A stretch of DNA of 64,000 nt from Acidobacteriota bacterium (GTDB lineage: Bacteria > Acidobacteriota > Holophagae > Holophagales > Holophagaceae), in NCBI GenBank assembly GCA_016195985.1, contig JACPYP010000031.1:41673-105672 (forward strand). Reading direction: 5' to 3'. The notes below the pieces were generated by a model that was not told the DNA's origin, did no database searches, and worked only from the letters and a program-made list of their open reading frames with translations. The stretch's first letter is position 1. Each line of letters begins with the position of its first letter. A program made the translations under genes and the position numbers. Below, one piece after another: positions 42,625 through 51,125 of this stretch.

Positions 42625-42805
42625 AGGTGGTGGACCGGTCTCCGGGCTCGCACGCGACGGGGGCTTTTCGGCTCCCCTCGAGCCTTCCCGGGACGATTCC
42701 CAGTGACTCGAGCTTGAGGTCTCACGCCCGGCTGGCCTGGCGTGGTGCATACCGTTGCGGGGCAGCGCAGGAATCACACCTGCTTCCCGAACATCCAACA
42801 CGTGA
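42625..42805 (-). promoter_or_regulatory. Cobalamin (AdoCbl) riboswitch
   Basis: On the minus strand the order is that of the cobalamin riboswitch: GTTCGGGAAGCAGGTG, GATTCCTGCGCTGCCCCGC with AACGGT (the GCCCCGCAACGGT core), a peripheral stem region, then GAGCCCGGAGACCGGTCC, the B12 box. It ends about 85 bases before btuB and should lower operon expression when adenosylcobalamin is present. Confidence 0.92.
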
Positions 42806-42863
42806 ATTGTCAGAACCTCAAGGGAAGCACGGCGGAATGGCCTTCGGCAAGTACAATGGGTCA

Positions 42864-43739
42864 ATGCGAGCACCCATCGGCATCATCGGCGGCAGTGGCC
42901 TCTACCGGATGGAGGGCTTGGCCCTCGACCGGGCGGTGGAGGTGGACACCCCCTTCGGCGAACCGTCCGGGCCCGTGCATCTGGGCGCCTTGGATGGCGC
43001 ACCCGTGGCTTTCCTGGCCCGCCATGGCGAAGGCCACCGTTTTACGCCCAGCGAGGTGAACTACCGCGCCAACATCTGGGCGCTGAAATCCCTGGGCGCC
43101 GAGCGGCTCATCTCGGTGTCGGCGGTGGGCAGCCTCCAGGCGCGCCACCAGCCTGGCGACCTGCGGCTGGTGAGCCAGTTCATCGACAAGACCCGGCACC
43201 GCCAGGACACCTTCTTCGGCGGCGGCCTGGTGGCCCATGTCAGTTTCGCGGAACCCACCTGCGCCGACCTCTCTTCCGCCCTGCTGGAAGCGGGCCGGAA
43301 CCTGGCCCTTCCCGTGGAGGGCAACGCCCTCTACGTGTGCATGGAGGGCCCCGCCTTCTCCACTCGCGCCGAGAGCCGTCTGCACCAGAGCTGGGGCGCT
43401 GATCTCATCGGCATGACCCAGGTGACCGAGGCCCGCTTGGCCCGCGAGGCGGAGCTTTGCTACGCCTGCATCGCCCTGGTGACCGACTACGACGCCTGGC
43501 GGGAGGAGGAAGAGGGCGTGGATGCGACCTCGGTGCTGGAAGTGATGCACGCCAACGTCGACAAGGCGCAGCGTCTGCTTCGCAAGGTGGTGCGGCAGCT
43601 CTCTGGCGCCGCGCGCCCCTGCGCCTGCGGAGAGGCCCTGAAGACCGCCCTCTTTTCGGCTCCCGAGGCGGTTGCGCCCGAGGCCCGCCAGCGTCTGGAC
43701 CTGCTGGTGGCGAAGTACGGATACGGCGTGGCGGGCTGA
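42864..43739 (+). CDS. mtnP: S-methyl-5'-thioadenosine phosphorylase
   Basis: The product has 291 residues. It cleaves methylthioadenosine with phosphate to adenine and methylthioribose 1-phosphate in the methionine salvage pathway. Family landmarks: IGIIGGSGLYRMEG at the start, FLARHGEGHRFTPSEVNYRA, the CMEGPAFSTRAES substrate loop, IGMTQVTEARLAREAELCYA and VTDYDAW, where the Asp pair marks adenosine-type substrates. The ATG at 42864 gives the family N-terminus; an ATG at 42837 is a plausible alternative. It is divergent from the riboswitch operon and overlaps the next start by one base. Confidence 0.9.
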   Translation: MRAPIGIIGGSGLYRMEGLALDRAVEVDTPFGEPSGPVHLGALDGAPVAFLARHGEGHRFTPSEVNYRANIWALKSLGAERLISVSAVGSLQARHQPGDLRLVSQFIDKTRHRQDTFFGGGLVAHVSFAEPTCADLSSALLEAGRNLALPVEGNALYVCMEGPAFSTRAESRLHQSWGADLIGMTQVTEARLAREAELCYACIALVTDYDAWREEEEGVDATSVLEVMHANVDKAQRLLRKVVRQLSGAARPCACGEALKTALFSAPEAVAPEARQRLDLLVAKYGYGVAG

Positions 43740-44212
43740 TGGCCAAGCCCCAGGGGCCCGCCCAGCCCAGCCCCAAGCTGCAAGCGCTGCTGAAGGATTT
43801 CCAGCAGATCGCCAGCATGTCCGGCTACCTGAACCATTCCTTCGACCCGCCCCAGCTGCGCCTGTTCTTCACGCTCTACGGGCGGGTGATGGTGGAATCT
43901 CCGGCGGAAGGCCTGGCCCTCACCCCGCAGTTGCAGGCCTGGTGCGATGAGCTGGCCAACCGCCTTCGAGAGGGTAGCTCCGGCACCATCATGCAGCCCC
44001 AGGTGCAGGTGAGCGCGCCCCAGATCATGCCCGACGGCCGCGACTACCTGGTGGCCACCGTCACGTTCAACACCAAGGTGACCGAAACCTCGTACCTGCG
44101 CATCCGCACGGCGATCCTGGCCGCCTACAAGGATGCCGTGCGGATGCGGGAAGCGGGGTTTTCCGCGGAAGATCCGGCCGCTTCTGCGGATGCGGAGCCG
44201 TCGGACCTGTAG
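43739..44212 (+). CDS. Hypothetical protein downstream of mtnP
   Basis: The product has 157 residues and starts at an ATG overlapping the mtnP stop (TGATG), so the two are translationally coupled. I do not recognise the family. The sequence is soluble and alpha/beta-like (LQALLKDFQQIASMSGYLNH, RLFFTLYGRVMVES, YLVATVTFNTKVTETSYLRI), with a Glu/Asp-rich tail and no signal peptide. A cytoplasmic accessory role is all the context supports. Confidence 0.6.
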   Translation: MAKPQGPAQPSPKLQALLKDFQQIASMSGYLNHSFDPPQLRLFFTLYGRVMVESPAEGLALTPQLQAWCDELANRLREGSSGTIMQPQVQVSAPQIMPDGRDYLVATVTFNTKVTETSYLRIRTAILAAYKDAVRMREAGFSAEDPAASADAEPSDL

Positions 44213-44253
44213 CGGCCTTCCGGGTTTCGAGCCGGCGGAGCCCCGGGGGGTCC

Positions 44254-44592
44254 TCAGCTGGCTCCCTTCAGCGGAAGGTGTTCGACGCCCCAGGTCCGGA
44301 GCGCCCGCAGAATGGGCTCCAGCGTGCGTCCGCGAGGGGTGAGGGAATATTCCACCTTGGGGGGAACCACCGGGTAGACCTCGCGGTGGATGAGGCCGCC
44401 GGCTTCCAGTTCCCGAAGCTGCAAGGTGAGCATCCTCTGGGTGACGCCATGGAGACGGCGCTGCACCTCGTTGAACCGCAGCGGGCCCTCCAAGAGGTGG
44501 TAGAGCACGAGGCCCTTCCACTTGCCGCCAATGAGATCCAGCGCGGCCCGCACCGGACAGAGCGCTTCGCAGTCGGCGGGGGACAGGTCCAT
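44254..44592 (-). CDS. HxlR-family transcriptional regulator
   Basis: The product has 112 residues. The winged-helix pattern is diagnostic: a Cys near the N-terminus ([20 protein letters not shown]), [20 protein letters not shown], then [20 protein letters not shown] and VEYSLTPRG. Family members such as YodB and HypR sense quinones or electrophiles through that N-terminal Cys. GGAG precedes the ATG at 44592. It is divergent from a DoxX-like gene, its most likely target. Confidence 0.88.
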   Translation of the reverse strand: MDLSPADCEALCPVRAALDLIGGKWKGLVLYHLLEGPLRFNEVQRRLHGVTQRMLTLQLRELEAGGLIHREVYPVVPPKVEYSLTPRGRTLEPILRALRTWGVEHLPLKGAS

Positions 44593-44754
44593 GGCAGCTC
44601 CAGCGGCAGCCCTCAGTATACAAATGGGAACCACCTATCAAAAATGTGCGTACTTGTTCGATCGCAGGGGCTTTCGCAAGCTTCCAGATACCGCGCGGCC
44701 GGGGCTTTCCGCCCCATCCCGATTCCGGGAAGCGCGGTTTCCAGAGGAGCCCAC
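44593..44754. promoter_or_regulatory. Divergent promoter region between HxlR and DoxX-like genes
   Basis: The 162-base gap contains GTATACAAAT near 44615 and GTGCGTACTTG near 44645, flanking an AT-rich stretch. Such GTA/TAC-containing sites resemble HxlR operators. No terminator is present. The operator assignment is tentative. Confidence 0.35.
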
Positions 44755-45198
44755 ATGTCCCAAGAATCCACTCCGCCGCCGGCGGCCGCTGAAGAACGGA
44801 AAGCGGCCTACGCCATCCTCCGCCTGAGCCTCGGCGTCAACATCCTGCTGCATGGTCTGGTGCGGCTTCCCCATCCGCTGGCGTTCGCGCGAACCATCGC
44901 ATCCCAATTCGCCGGCACACCTGTTCCGGAATTCGCGGCCCTGGGCTTCAGCCTGGCTCTGCCGTTCCTGGAAAGCGGCGTCGGGCTGCTGCTGGTGCTC
45001 GGATGGCAGACCCGCTGGGCCCTGAGGGCCGGTTCGCTGGTGATGGTCGCCCTCATCGCCGGGACTGCTCTGCGCAGCGATTGGCACACGCTGGGCGTCC
45101 AGGTGGTCTATTCGATCTTCTACTACCTCCTGCACCGCGACGTGTCGGACAACGGCTTCGCCCTCGATGTCTGGCGCCGCCCTGCCGCGCGCGGATGA
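44755..45198 (+). CDS. DoxX-like small membrane protein
   Basis: The product has 147 residues with four hydrophobic segments: ILRLSLGVNILLHGLVRL, FAALGFSLALPFLESGVGLL, the GWQTRWALRAGSLVMVALIA segment and VVYSIFYYLLHRDVSD. This is the DoxX/DoxD-like layout. GAGGAG lies 5 nt before the ATG. It is divergent from an HxlR regulator and followed 46 bases later by a deacetylase gene, so they may form one unit. DoxX-family proteins are linked to quinone or thiol stress; the exact role is unknown. Confidence 0.72.
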   Translation: MSQESTPPPAAAEERKAAYAILRLSLGVNILLHGLVRLPHPLAFARTIASQFAGTPVPEFAALGFSLALPFLESGVGLLLVLGWQTRWALRAGSLVMVALIAGTALRSDWHTLGVQVVYSIFYYLLHRDVSDNGFALDVWRRPAARG

Positions 45199-45244
45199 CC
45201 TGCGGCATCGCAACCTTCTCCACTTCTCGCACAAGGCGTATTCC

Positions 45245-46222
45245 ATGACCCAATTCCTGCGCACGCTGGCACGTCCCTTCCACTCCGCCGCCCTGGCCTT
45301 TTCCACCTTCCTGTCCCTGGCCGCGGGAGGAACGCCCGAGCGGCCTGAACGCCCTTGGCCCAACGGGGCCCGGCTGGTCATTTCCTTCTCCATGCAGTTC
45401 GAATCGGGGGGCCAGCCCGAAGGCGCCGAAAGCCCCTTCCCGAAGGTGCAGATGCCGCCGGGCCAATCGGATCTGGTGGCCCGGACCTGGTATGCCTATG
45501 GATACAAGGAGGGCATCGCCCGGCTGCTGGATCTGTGGGACGAGCACCGCATCAAGGTGACGTCCCATGTGGTGGGGGAGGCCGCCGTGCAGCACCCGGA
45601 AGTGGCCCGGGCCATCGCGGAGCGCGGCCACGAGATCGCCGCGCACGGCATGCGCTGGGACAACCAATTCGACATGCCCTACGATGAGGAGGCGCGGTTC
45701 GTGGAGGATGGCGTGGCCGCCGTGGCCAAGGTCACCGGACAGCGGGCGGTCGGATACAACTGCAACTGGCTGCGCCGGGGGCCCAACACACTGAAAGTCC
45801 TTCAAGACCTCGGCTTCACCTACCACATCGACGACCTCAGCCGCGATGAGCCCTTCGTGACCTTGGTGCGGGGGAAGAAATTCGCCGTGGTTCCCTACAC
45901 CTTGCGCTGCAACGACATCATGCTCGTGGAAGGGCGGCACTTCTCCGCCGACCAGTTTTTGGCCCAGCTGAAATTGGAATTCGACCGCCTCTACGCCGAG
46001 GGGAAATCGAACCGGCGGATGATGTCGGTGAGTCTCCACGACAGGATCGGAGGCAGCCCCGCGATGGTTCAGGCGGTGGACCAGTTCATCCGGTACGCCA
46101 AGGCGCATGCGGCGGTCCAGTTCATGCGAAAGGACGAGATCGCCAAGGTTGTGCTGGAAGAGCCCCATCCCTTGATCGACACGTCTGAAGCCATGACGAA
46201 TGAGGGGAAGGGACGCCCTTAA
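45245..46222 (+). CDS. Polysaccharide deacetylase-family protein (NodB/PuuE-like)
   Basis: The product has 325 residues. The NodB-homology fold is visible with GARLVISFSMQFESGGQPEG, ARLLDLWDEHRIKVTSHVVG, IAERGHEIAAHGMRWDNQFD (the H-x-x-x motif with metal-binding His) and a C-terminal MMSVSLHDRIGGSPAM. The layout, with no strong signal peptide and WYAYGYKEG, is closer to the PuuE/allantoinase-like branch than to extracellular chitin deacetylases. The canonical N-terminal DD dyad is altered (SFSMQFE), so activity is uncertain. AAGGCG precedes the ATG. Confidence 0.75.
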   Translation: MTQFLRTLARPFHSAALAFSTFLSLAAGGTPERPERPWPNGARLVISFSMQFESGGQPEGAESPFPKVQMPPGQSDLVARTWYAYGYKEGIARLLDLWDEHRIKVTSHVVGEAAVQHPEVARAIAERGHEIAAHGMRWDNQFDMPYDEEARFVEDGVAAVAKVTGQRAVGYNCNWLRRGPNTLKVLQDLGFTYHIDDLSRDEPFVTLVRGKKFAVVPYTLRCNDIMLVEGRHFSADQFLAQLKLEFDRLYAEGKSNRRMMSVSLHDRIGGSPAMVQAVDQFIRYAKAHAAVQFMRKDEIAKVVLEEPHPLIDTSEAMTNEGKGRP

Positions 46223-46253
46223 GCCGCGCGGCCCTCCGCGCCGTAGCCCGGCC

Positions 46254-47168
46254 ATGCGTTCCCGTTGGATCCGATTCCCGCTTTTCGCGCTGGCCGCCTG
46301 GGTGGTGGCCAGCGTGGGGCTTGGCTGGTGGGTGCTTCCGGGTCTGCTGCTGCATCCGCCCCTGCCAATCCGCACCGAATTCCAGCGGGAGGCCGTCCGC
46401 AAGGAACTGCTGGCCCAGGGCGGCGCGCTCACCCGGCATGAGGTCATGGGCGGCGAGGGCGCGCGGTTGGAGCTGTGGCGGCTTCGCCGCGGCCATCCGC
46501 GGGGCGTGGTGCTCTACCTGCACGGATTCGGCGATGACGTGTGGGGAACGCTGGGCCAGGCGCGGGCCCTTCCGGAGTGGGATGCGGCGGGGTTCACCTT
46601 CCGGGGCCGGGACCGCGATCCTGGCCGGCCCTGCACCCTCGGCGGATGGGAGCGGGCCGACGCCGTGGCGGCCGTCCACCACCTGATGGCCGAGGGCTTT
46701 TCGCCAAATCGCTTCCTGATCGCCGGGTGGAGCATGGGGGCCGGCGTGGCCCTGCTGGCGCTGGAGGATCTGGAGCGGGAGGGCGTCCACCTGGGCGGGG
46801 CCCTCCTGGAGTGTCCGTTCCAGAACCTCAGGCGGGCGGCTCAGGACCACCTCCGGGGCACCCTGGGAGCCTTCGAGCCTGTGGCTCGTCTGGCAGAGAG
46901 GGTGGCGATCCGGGCCGCGGGACGCCAGGCCCATGTCGACCCCGCCCAGGTCGATCCGGCCCGGTCGGCGGACCGGCTCCAGGTCCGGATCGCGCTGATC
47001 ACGGGGAGCGCCGATGGGGACACGCCGGTGGATGGCGTCCGGCGCGTGGCCAGGGCCCATCCGGACCTGACTGTGGTGGAAGGAGCAGGCCACTGCGAAG
47101 CGAGCCGCCAGCTTCCGGGCGGATGGGGAGGCTGGGCCCGGGCGCGGATCGAAGCCTGGACGTTGTGA
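46254..47168 (+). CDS. Membrane-anchored alpha/beta hydrolase
   Basis: The product has 304 residues. One N-terminal hydrophobic segment (WIRFPLFALAAWVVASVGLG) suggests a membrane anchor or signal. The hydrolase fold has the oxyanion region LYLHGFGDD, nucleophile Ser in GWSMGAG, catalytic Asp in ITGSADGDTPVD and catalytic His in EGAGHCEAS. It resembles BEM46/YfhR-like hydrolases. The substrate is unknown; a monocistronic position 31 bases after the deacetylase gene is weak evidence for shared function. Confidence 0.82.
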   Translation: MRSRWIRFPLFALAAWVVASVGLGWWVLPGLLLHPPLPIRTEFQREAVRKELLAQGGALTRHEVMGGEGARLELWRLRRGHPRGVVLYLHGFGDDVWGTLGQARALPEWDAAGFTFRGRDRDPGRPCTLGGWERADAVAAVHHLMAEGFSPNRFLIAGWSMGAGVALLALEDLEREGVHLGGALLECPFQNLRRAAQDHLRGTLGAFEPVARLAERVAIRAAGRQAHVDPAQVDPARSADRLQVRIALITGSADGDTPVDGVRRVARAHPDLTVVEGAGHCEASRQLPGGWGGWARARIEAWTL

Positions 47169-47242
47169 GGTCCGATCATCGGAGCTAACCTTTGGGGGTC
47201 ACCCTGTTGGACAGTTGAACGCCCTTGCATAGGAGCGGGCTC

Positions 47243-48070
47243 ATGGATCGATCCGCGACGCCATCGATTGCCCCAGAATGGCACCCCAGGGATTTGAAGC
47301 GCTCCACGCTCGGAAGGTGGTTGTGGTTTCCCTTCTACGGGGCTGTGGTTTTTGGCTTGCTGTGTTGGCGGGTGGAGCTGCCCGGGCTGCCGTCGCCAGT
47401 TGTGGCGAGGGTGGCGCTGGATTCCTTCGATCCACCGGAGTACCGCCCTGCTCCCGGCCGCGCGCCTGGCCCGGCTGGCGGAAGCAACCGCAAGGGGAAC
47501 GACGCCATCGATGCTCGCCTGCTGACGCTTCCGGCTCTGGATGTGGTTGAAGTGCCTCCGGCCCGGGTTCTCGAGGCCCTCGAGCCAGAATTTCAGCCCT
47601 TGGCTTCGCCCCTTACCATCGACAAAAGCCTGCCGGTCATGGCTGGAGGCAACGGCGTTCCCCGTGGTGATGGGATTGGATTCGGCCGAGGCCATGGCGA
47701 TGGGGTGGGAAATGGAGCAGGCGAGAGAGGGCTTGGAATCCTGAAACTGATCACATCCGTGACACCGGACTACAGCTCGGATTCCACCTTGTCTCCGATG
47801 AATGGGCAACATGTGAAAGTCCGGCTCCAAGTGGGAAAGGATGGGGTTCCTTTTGCGGCGATGGTCGTGTCCGCGGCGGGTCATGAGCCCAGTTACCCGG
47901 CGGTCCTGAAGGCGGCCCTGGCTTGGCGGTTCTTGGTGCCCAAAGGATTCGCAGGCCGGGCTCCGTTCGAGGTGTTCGTGAATTTCACCTACCGCCAGGA
48001 CCAAGCGAAGGCCATGCGCCCCGAGCGGAGCAGCCGGGTGATCGAGGTCGCGCCCGTCGTGGTTCAGTGA
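47243..48070 (+). CDS. TonB-family protein (C-terminal TonB domain)
   Basis: The product has 275 residues. A membrane anchor (LWFPFYGAVVFGLLCW) near residue 30 is followed by a Pro/Gly-rich periplasmic spacer (residues 60-165, including a glycine-rich GDGIGFGRGHGDGVGNGAGE) and a TonB-like C-terminal domain (VKVRLQVGKDGVPFAAMVVS, SYPAVLKAALAWRFLVPKGF). AGGAG lies upstream of the ATG at 47243. It may energise outer-membrane receptors such as the cobalamin receptor of this window, but no exbB/exbD gene is adjacent. Confidence 0.78.
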   Translation: MDRSATPSIAPEWHPRDLKRSTLGRWLWFPFYGAVVFGLLCWRVELPGLPSPVVARVALDSFDPPEYRPAPGRAPGPAGGSNRKGNDAIDARLLTLPALDVVEVPPARVLEALEPEFQPLASPLTIDKSLPVMAGGNGVPRGDGIGFGRGHGDGVGNGAGERGLGILKLITSVTPDYSSDSTLSPMNGQHVKVRLQVGKDGVPFAAMVVSAAGHEPSYPAVLKAALAWRFLVPKGFAGRAPFEVFVNFTYRQDQAKAMRPERSSRVIEVAPVVVQ

Positions 48071-48146
48071 GCCTCTGCGTACCAGGCCGCGGCCGTGAGT
48101 CTCGATGCCGGTGGACGGAAACGGCGCTTCGAGGTAAGAGTTCTTC

Positions 48147-48965
48147 ATGAATCGAATCGGCTCGAAGCTTGGCGCACTCACTCTGGCGGTTGCGGGATCC
48201 GCTTGGGTCTGGGCGGGGAAGCCTTCGCTTCCCTTCAAGCCTTCGCCCGTGCCCGGCGGGGTGGCGGTGGTGGCTGTGGGAGGCAAGGATTCGGCGCCGA
48301 AGGTCACCTATCACGGGGAGCCGGTGCTGACGCGCAGGAGCGGTGGCGGCTGGGTGGCCATGGTGGGCATTCCGTTGAGCGCGAACCCGGGACAGGACGC
48401 GGTCGAGGTGGACGGCCGGCCGGTGTCTTTCGCCGTCAAGCCCAAGCGCTATCCGGAGCAGCGGGTGCAGCTGAAGAACCAGCGGCTGGTCACTCCCAAC
48501 GAGGAGGATGAAGCCCGCATCGCCAAGGAGCAGCTGCTCATGGGCCCGGCCTGGAAAGCCTGGCCGGAGGGGCTCGCGGCTTCGCTGAACCTGCGCCAGC
48601 CCACGCCGGGCAGCCTCACGGCCTCCTTCGGCATGCGGCGCATCTTCAACGGGGTGCCCCGGTCTCCCCATTCGGGATTGGACATCCGGGCCCCCCAGGG
48701 CCAGGCGGTACGGGCCCCGGCGGCTGGGGTGGTGGTGCTCACGGGGGACTTCTTCTACAGCGGCAACGCGGTGTTCCTGGCCCATGGCGAAGGGGTGGTG
48801 AGCCTGCTCTGCCACCTCTCGAAAATCACGGTGAAGGAAGGGCAGAAGGTCCAGGCAGGCGATCTGCTGGGCGAAGTGGGCATGACAGGGCGGGCCACGG
48901 GGCCGCATCTGCACTGGTCCCTCAGCCTCAACAACGCACGGGTGGATCCGAGGCTGTTCCTGTAG
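48147..48965 (+). CDS. Secreted M23-family (LytM-like) metallopeptidase
   Basis: The product has 272 residues with a signal peptide (cleavage near VWAGK). The C-terminal LytM domain has the zinc ligands in RSPHSGLDIRAPQGQ (HxxxD) and GPHLHWSLSL (HxH), with the intervening GVVVLTGDFFYSGNAVFLAH and SLLCHLSKITVKEGQKV of lysostaphin-type endopeptidases. It cleaves peptidoglycan cross-links or activates amidases in the periplasm. GAGGTAAGAG is the ribosome-binding region. It converges with the chemoreceptor gene, separated by only 6 bases. Confidence 0.9.
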   Translation: MNRIGSKLGALTLAVAGSAWVWAGKPSLPFKPSPVPGGVAVVAVGGKDSAPKVTYHGEPVLTRRSGGGWVAMVGIPLSANPGQDAVEVDGRPVSFAVKPKRYPEQRVQLKNQRLVTPNEEDEARIAKEQLLMGPAWKAWPEGLAASLNLRQPTPGSLTASFGMRRIFNGVPRSPHSGLDIRAPQGQAVRAPAAGVVVLTGDFFYSGNAVFLAHGEGVVSLLCHLSKITVKEGQKVQAGDLLGEVGMTGRATGPHLHWSLSLNNARVDPRLFL

Positions 48966-48971
48966 AAGCGG

Positions 48972-50516
48972 TCAAACCTGGAACTTTTCGGATTCGGTGC
49001 GCAGGTTCTCCGAAACGCGGGCGAGCTCGCCGGCCGTCCGGGCCACTTCCCGGCTGGTTGCGGCCAGCTCGGTGCTGGCCGAAACGGTCCGCGCATTTTC
49101 TTCGGCGACCTGGCTGACCATCCGCGCCACTTCCTCGGCGGTGCGCGCCTGCTCCGCGCTGGCCTGGGCGATCTGAAGCACCGTTTCCGCGGCCCGTTCA
49201 GCCTGTGTCTTGATCCCTTCCAGGTGCGCGACCACCGAGCCGACGCTGCGCTCGCCTTCGGCGACGGCTGATTGGGAGGTGGCGATGAAAGCCTCGATTT
49301 CCTGGGCGGAGGACTGGGAGCGCTCGGCCAGCTTCCGGACTTCTTCGGCCACGACGGCGAACCCCTTTCCCAGGCTCCCCGCTTTCGCCGCCTCGATGGC
49401 CGCATTGAGGGAAAGGAGGTTGGTCTGGTTCGCAATGTCCCGGATGACGCCGATGGCTTCCACCATCCGGTGCGCGCTTTCCCGGACTGCCGACATGGCC
49501 TGGGCGCTCTCCTGGCCCACGCGGGTGCCGGCCGTGGCGGCCTCCGCCGTGCGCTGGGACACCTCTCTCGAACTGCCGGCATCCCGGGAAACCGTTTCGA
49601 TGGAAGCGGTCAGTTCGGCGATGGAACTGGCCATCCGCTCCGTGCGGCCGCGCTGGACCTCGATGCCGCGATCCAGCTCGTCGGTCGTGGAGGAAAGCTG
49701 GTCCGAAGTGGCCGAAAGCTCCGTGCTTCCGCTGGCCACCAGGAGGGACTGGGCGCGGAACTGGCACAGGGCCTCGCGAAGCTGGCCGTTGTAGCGGTTG
49801 AAGGCCTTTGCAAGGGCCTGGATTTCCTCGTCGCCCCGCTCTTCGAGGACCAGGGTGAGGTCCGAGCGCTCCATTCCAGACACCATCCGGGTGAGGGGCA
49901 GGCTGATCTTGTTGGCCAGGTACAGCATCGTGAAATAGGCCGTCAACAGGGCGAGGACGGTGATTCCGCCGACGACCCAGAGGAGGCTGTAGAAGGTGCT
50001 GAAGTAGTCGCTCTTCTTGACGCCCACGTAGAAGATGCCGATCACGTTCCCGGCGGCGTCCCGGATCGGATCGTAGGCGGTGAAGTAGGCTTCGCCGAGG
50101 ATGTCCGCCTCGCCCCGGTAGCTTTGACCTTTGCCCATGACCGTTTCCCGGGCCGCGCCCTGGAGCCTGGTTCCGATGGCCCTCTGGCCGTCCGCGCCCA
50201 TCACATTGGTGGAGATGCGGGTATCCCCCAGGAAGACCGTGGCGGTGCCGCCGCAAAGCTCCTTCACCTTGTCCGGGATTTCAAAGTTGTCGTTGAAGGC
50301 GTAGTCGCCCACGAGCAGGCGGTTGTCGACGGCCCTGAATCCGCTGCCCTTGTGGCCGGCCAGCTCCCAGAGGGTCTTGATGCGGCTTTCCTGCATCGTG
50401 ATCGCCTGTTTTTCAAGGGAGGCGTAAACCATCAGCAGACACACGGCCGTCACGGCCACGGTGGTGGCGGCGATGAGAGCCCCGGCCGACAGCGAGATTT
50501 TCTTCCCGATTTTCAT
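48972..50516 (-). CDS. Methyl-accepting chemotaxis protein with Cache-type sensor
   Basis: The product has 514 residues. Transmembrane helix 1 (residues 8-32), a periplasmic sensor of about 145 residues of Cache type ([20 protein letters not shown] ... [20 protein letters not shown]), helix 2 ([20 protein letters not shown]), a HAMP domain ([16 protein letters not shown]) and the long cytoplasmic coil with the conserved tip [20 protein letters not shown] followed by EAAKAG. It transmits ligand signals to CheW/CheA. No che genes are adjacent. The start ATG has GAGGG upstream. Confidence 0.92.
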   Translation of the reverse strand: MKIGKKISLSAGALIAATTVAVTAVCLLMVYASLEKQAITMQESRIKTLWELAGHKGSGFRAVDNRLLVGDYAFNDNFEIPDKVKELCGGTATVFLGDTRISTNVMGADGQRAIGTRLQGAARETVMGKGQSYRGEADILGEAYFTAYDPIRDAAGNVIGIFYVGVKKSDYFSTFYSLLWVVGGITVLALLTAYFTMLYLANKISLPLTRMVSGMERSDLTLVLEERGDEEIQALAKAFNRYNGQLREALCQFRAQSLLVASGSTELSATSDQLSSTTDELDRGIEVQRGRTERMASSIAELTASIETVSRDAGSSREVSQRTAEAATAGTRVGQESAQAMSAVRESAHRMVEAIGVIRDIANQTNLLSLNAAIEAAKAGSLGKGFAVVAEEVRKLAERSQSSAQEIEAFIATSQSAVAEGERSVGSVVAHLEGIKTQAERAAETVLQIAQASAEQARTAEEVARMVSQVAEENARTVSASTELAATSREVARTAGELARVSENLRTESEKFQV

Positions 50517-50768
50517 ACAACCCTCTCAAGCTGGACGACAGCTCCTTTTCGGTAAGAAGGCCTGAAATCAATAGTTTTACCAGAATGCCAGCGAAGCCGG
50601 GCCCGCATGGGGGAACCGCGAAGGACGCGATGGGCCGTTCTTTTCATCCGTGTGAATCCATGTTCATTGTGGCCAACTCCGCTTTTCACGAGCCCTTGAA
50701 AGCCCGCCTGTCACGATGGTCCAGAGGCGGGATTCCGCCCTTGCGATGTTCTTCCGGGAGCGCGAGAC
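50517..50768. repeat. Intergenic region with a CATCCGTG-type repeat
   Basis: The 252-base gap contains AACCGCGAAGGACGCGATGG (about 50617) and TCATCCGTGTGAATCCATGT with following TTCATTGTGGCCAAC (50644-50677), members of the family also seen at 33481, 33695 and 36920. It holds no gene I can support; the final 30 bases carry the ribosome-binding site of the cupin gene. Confidence 0.55.
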
Positions 50769-51125
50769 ATGATTCGAAGACATGCTGATCTGATCGAAGA
50801 ACCCAAGCTGAACATCCGGGGGGGGCTTGGGGCCGGGCGCAGCGTCGAGCTGCTGAAGAACGGCGAGATGGCGCACATCGTGAGCCTGGGGCGCACCACG
50901 CTGGAGCCCGGGGCCTCCATCGGCGAGCACGCCCACCCCAACACCGAGGATCTCTACTTGATCCTGGAGGGCCGCGGCACGGGCATCCTCAATGGCGAGC
51001 GCTTTCCGGTGGAGGCGGGCGACCTGTTCCTGGTGAAGGCCGGAGGCGGTCACGGGCTCGTCAACGATTCAGACGGCCCGCTCACCTTCCTGGGCGTGCT
51101 CACGCGGGAGGCGGGAAGCCTTTAG
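50769..51125 (+). CDS. Small single-domain cupin protein
   Basis: The product has 118 residues and one cupin_2 domain. Motif 1 is GEHAHPNTEDLYLILEGRG and motif 2 is VEAGDLFLVKAGGGHGLVND; two His and one Glu of the usual metal site (HAHPNTE) plus the motif-2 His are present. GGGAG precedes the ATG. The substrate or role (sugar isomerase-like, sensor or storage) cannot be read. The last 57 bases overlap the convergent EamA gene. Confidence 0.8.
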   Translation: MIRRHADLIEEPKLNIRGGLGAGRSVELLKNGEMAHIVSLGRTTLEPGASIGEHAHPNTEDLYLILEGRGTGILNGERFPVEAGDLFLVKAGGGHGLVNDSDGPLTFLGVLTREAGSL

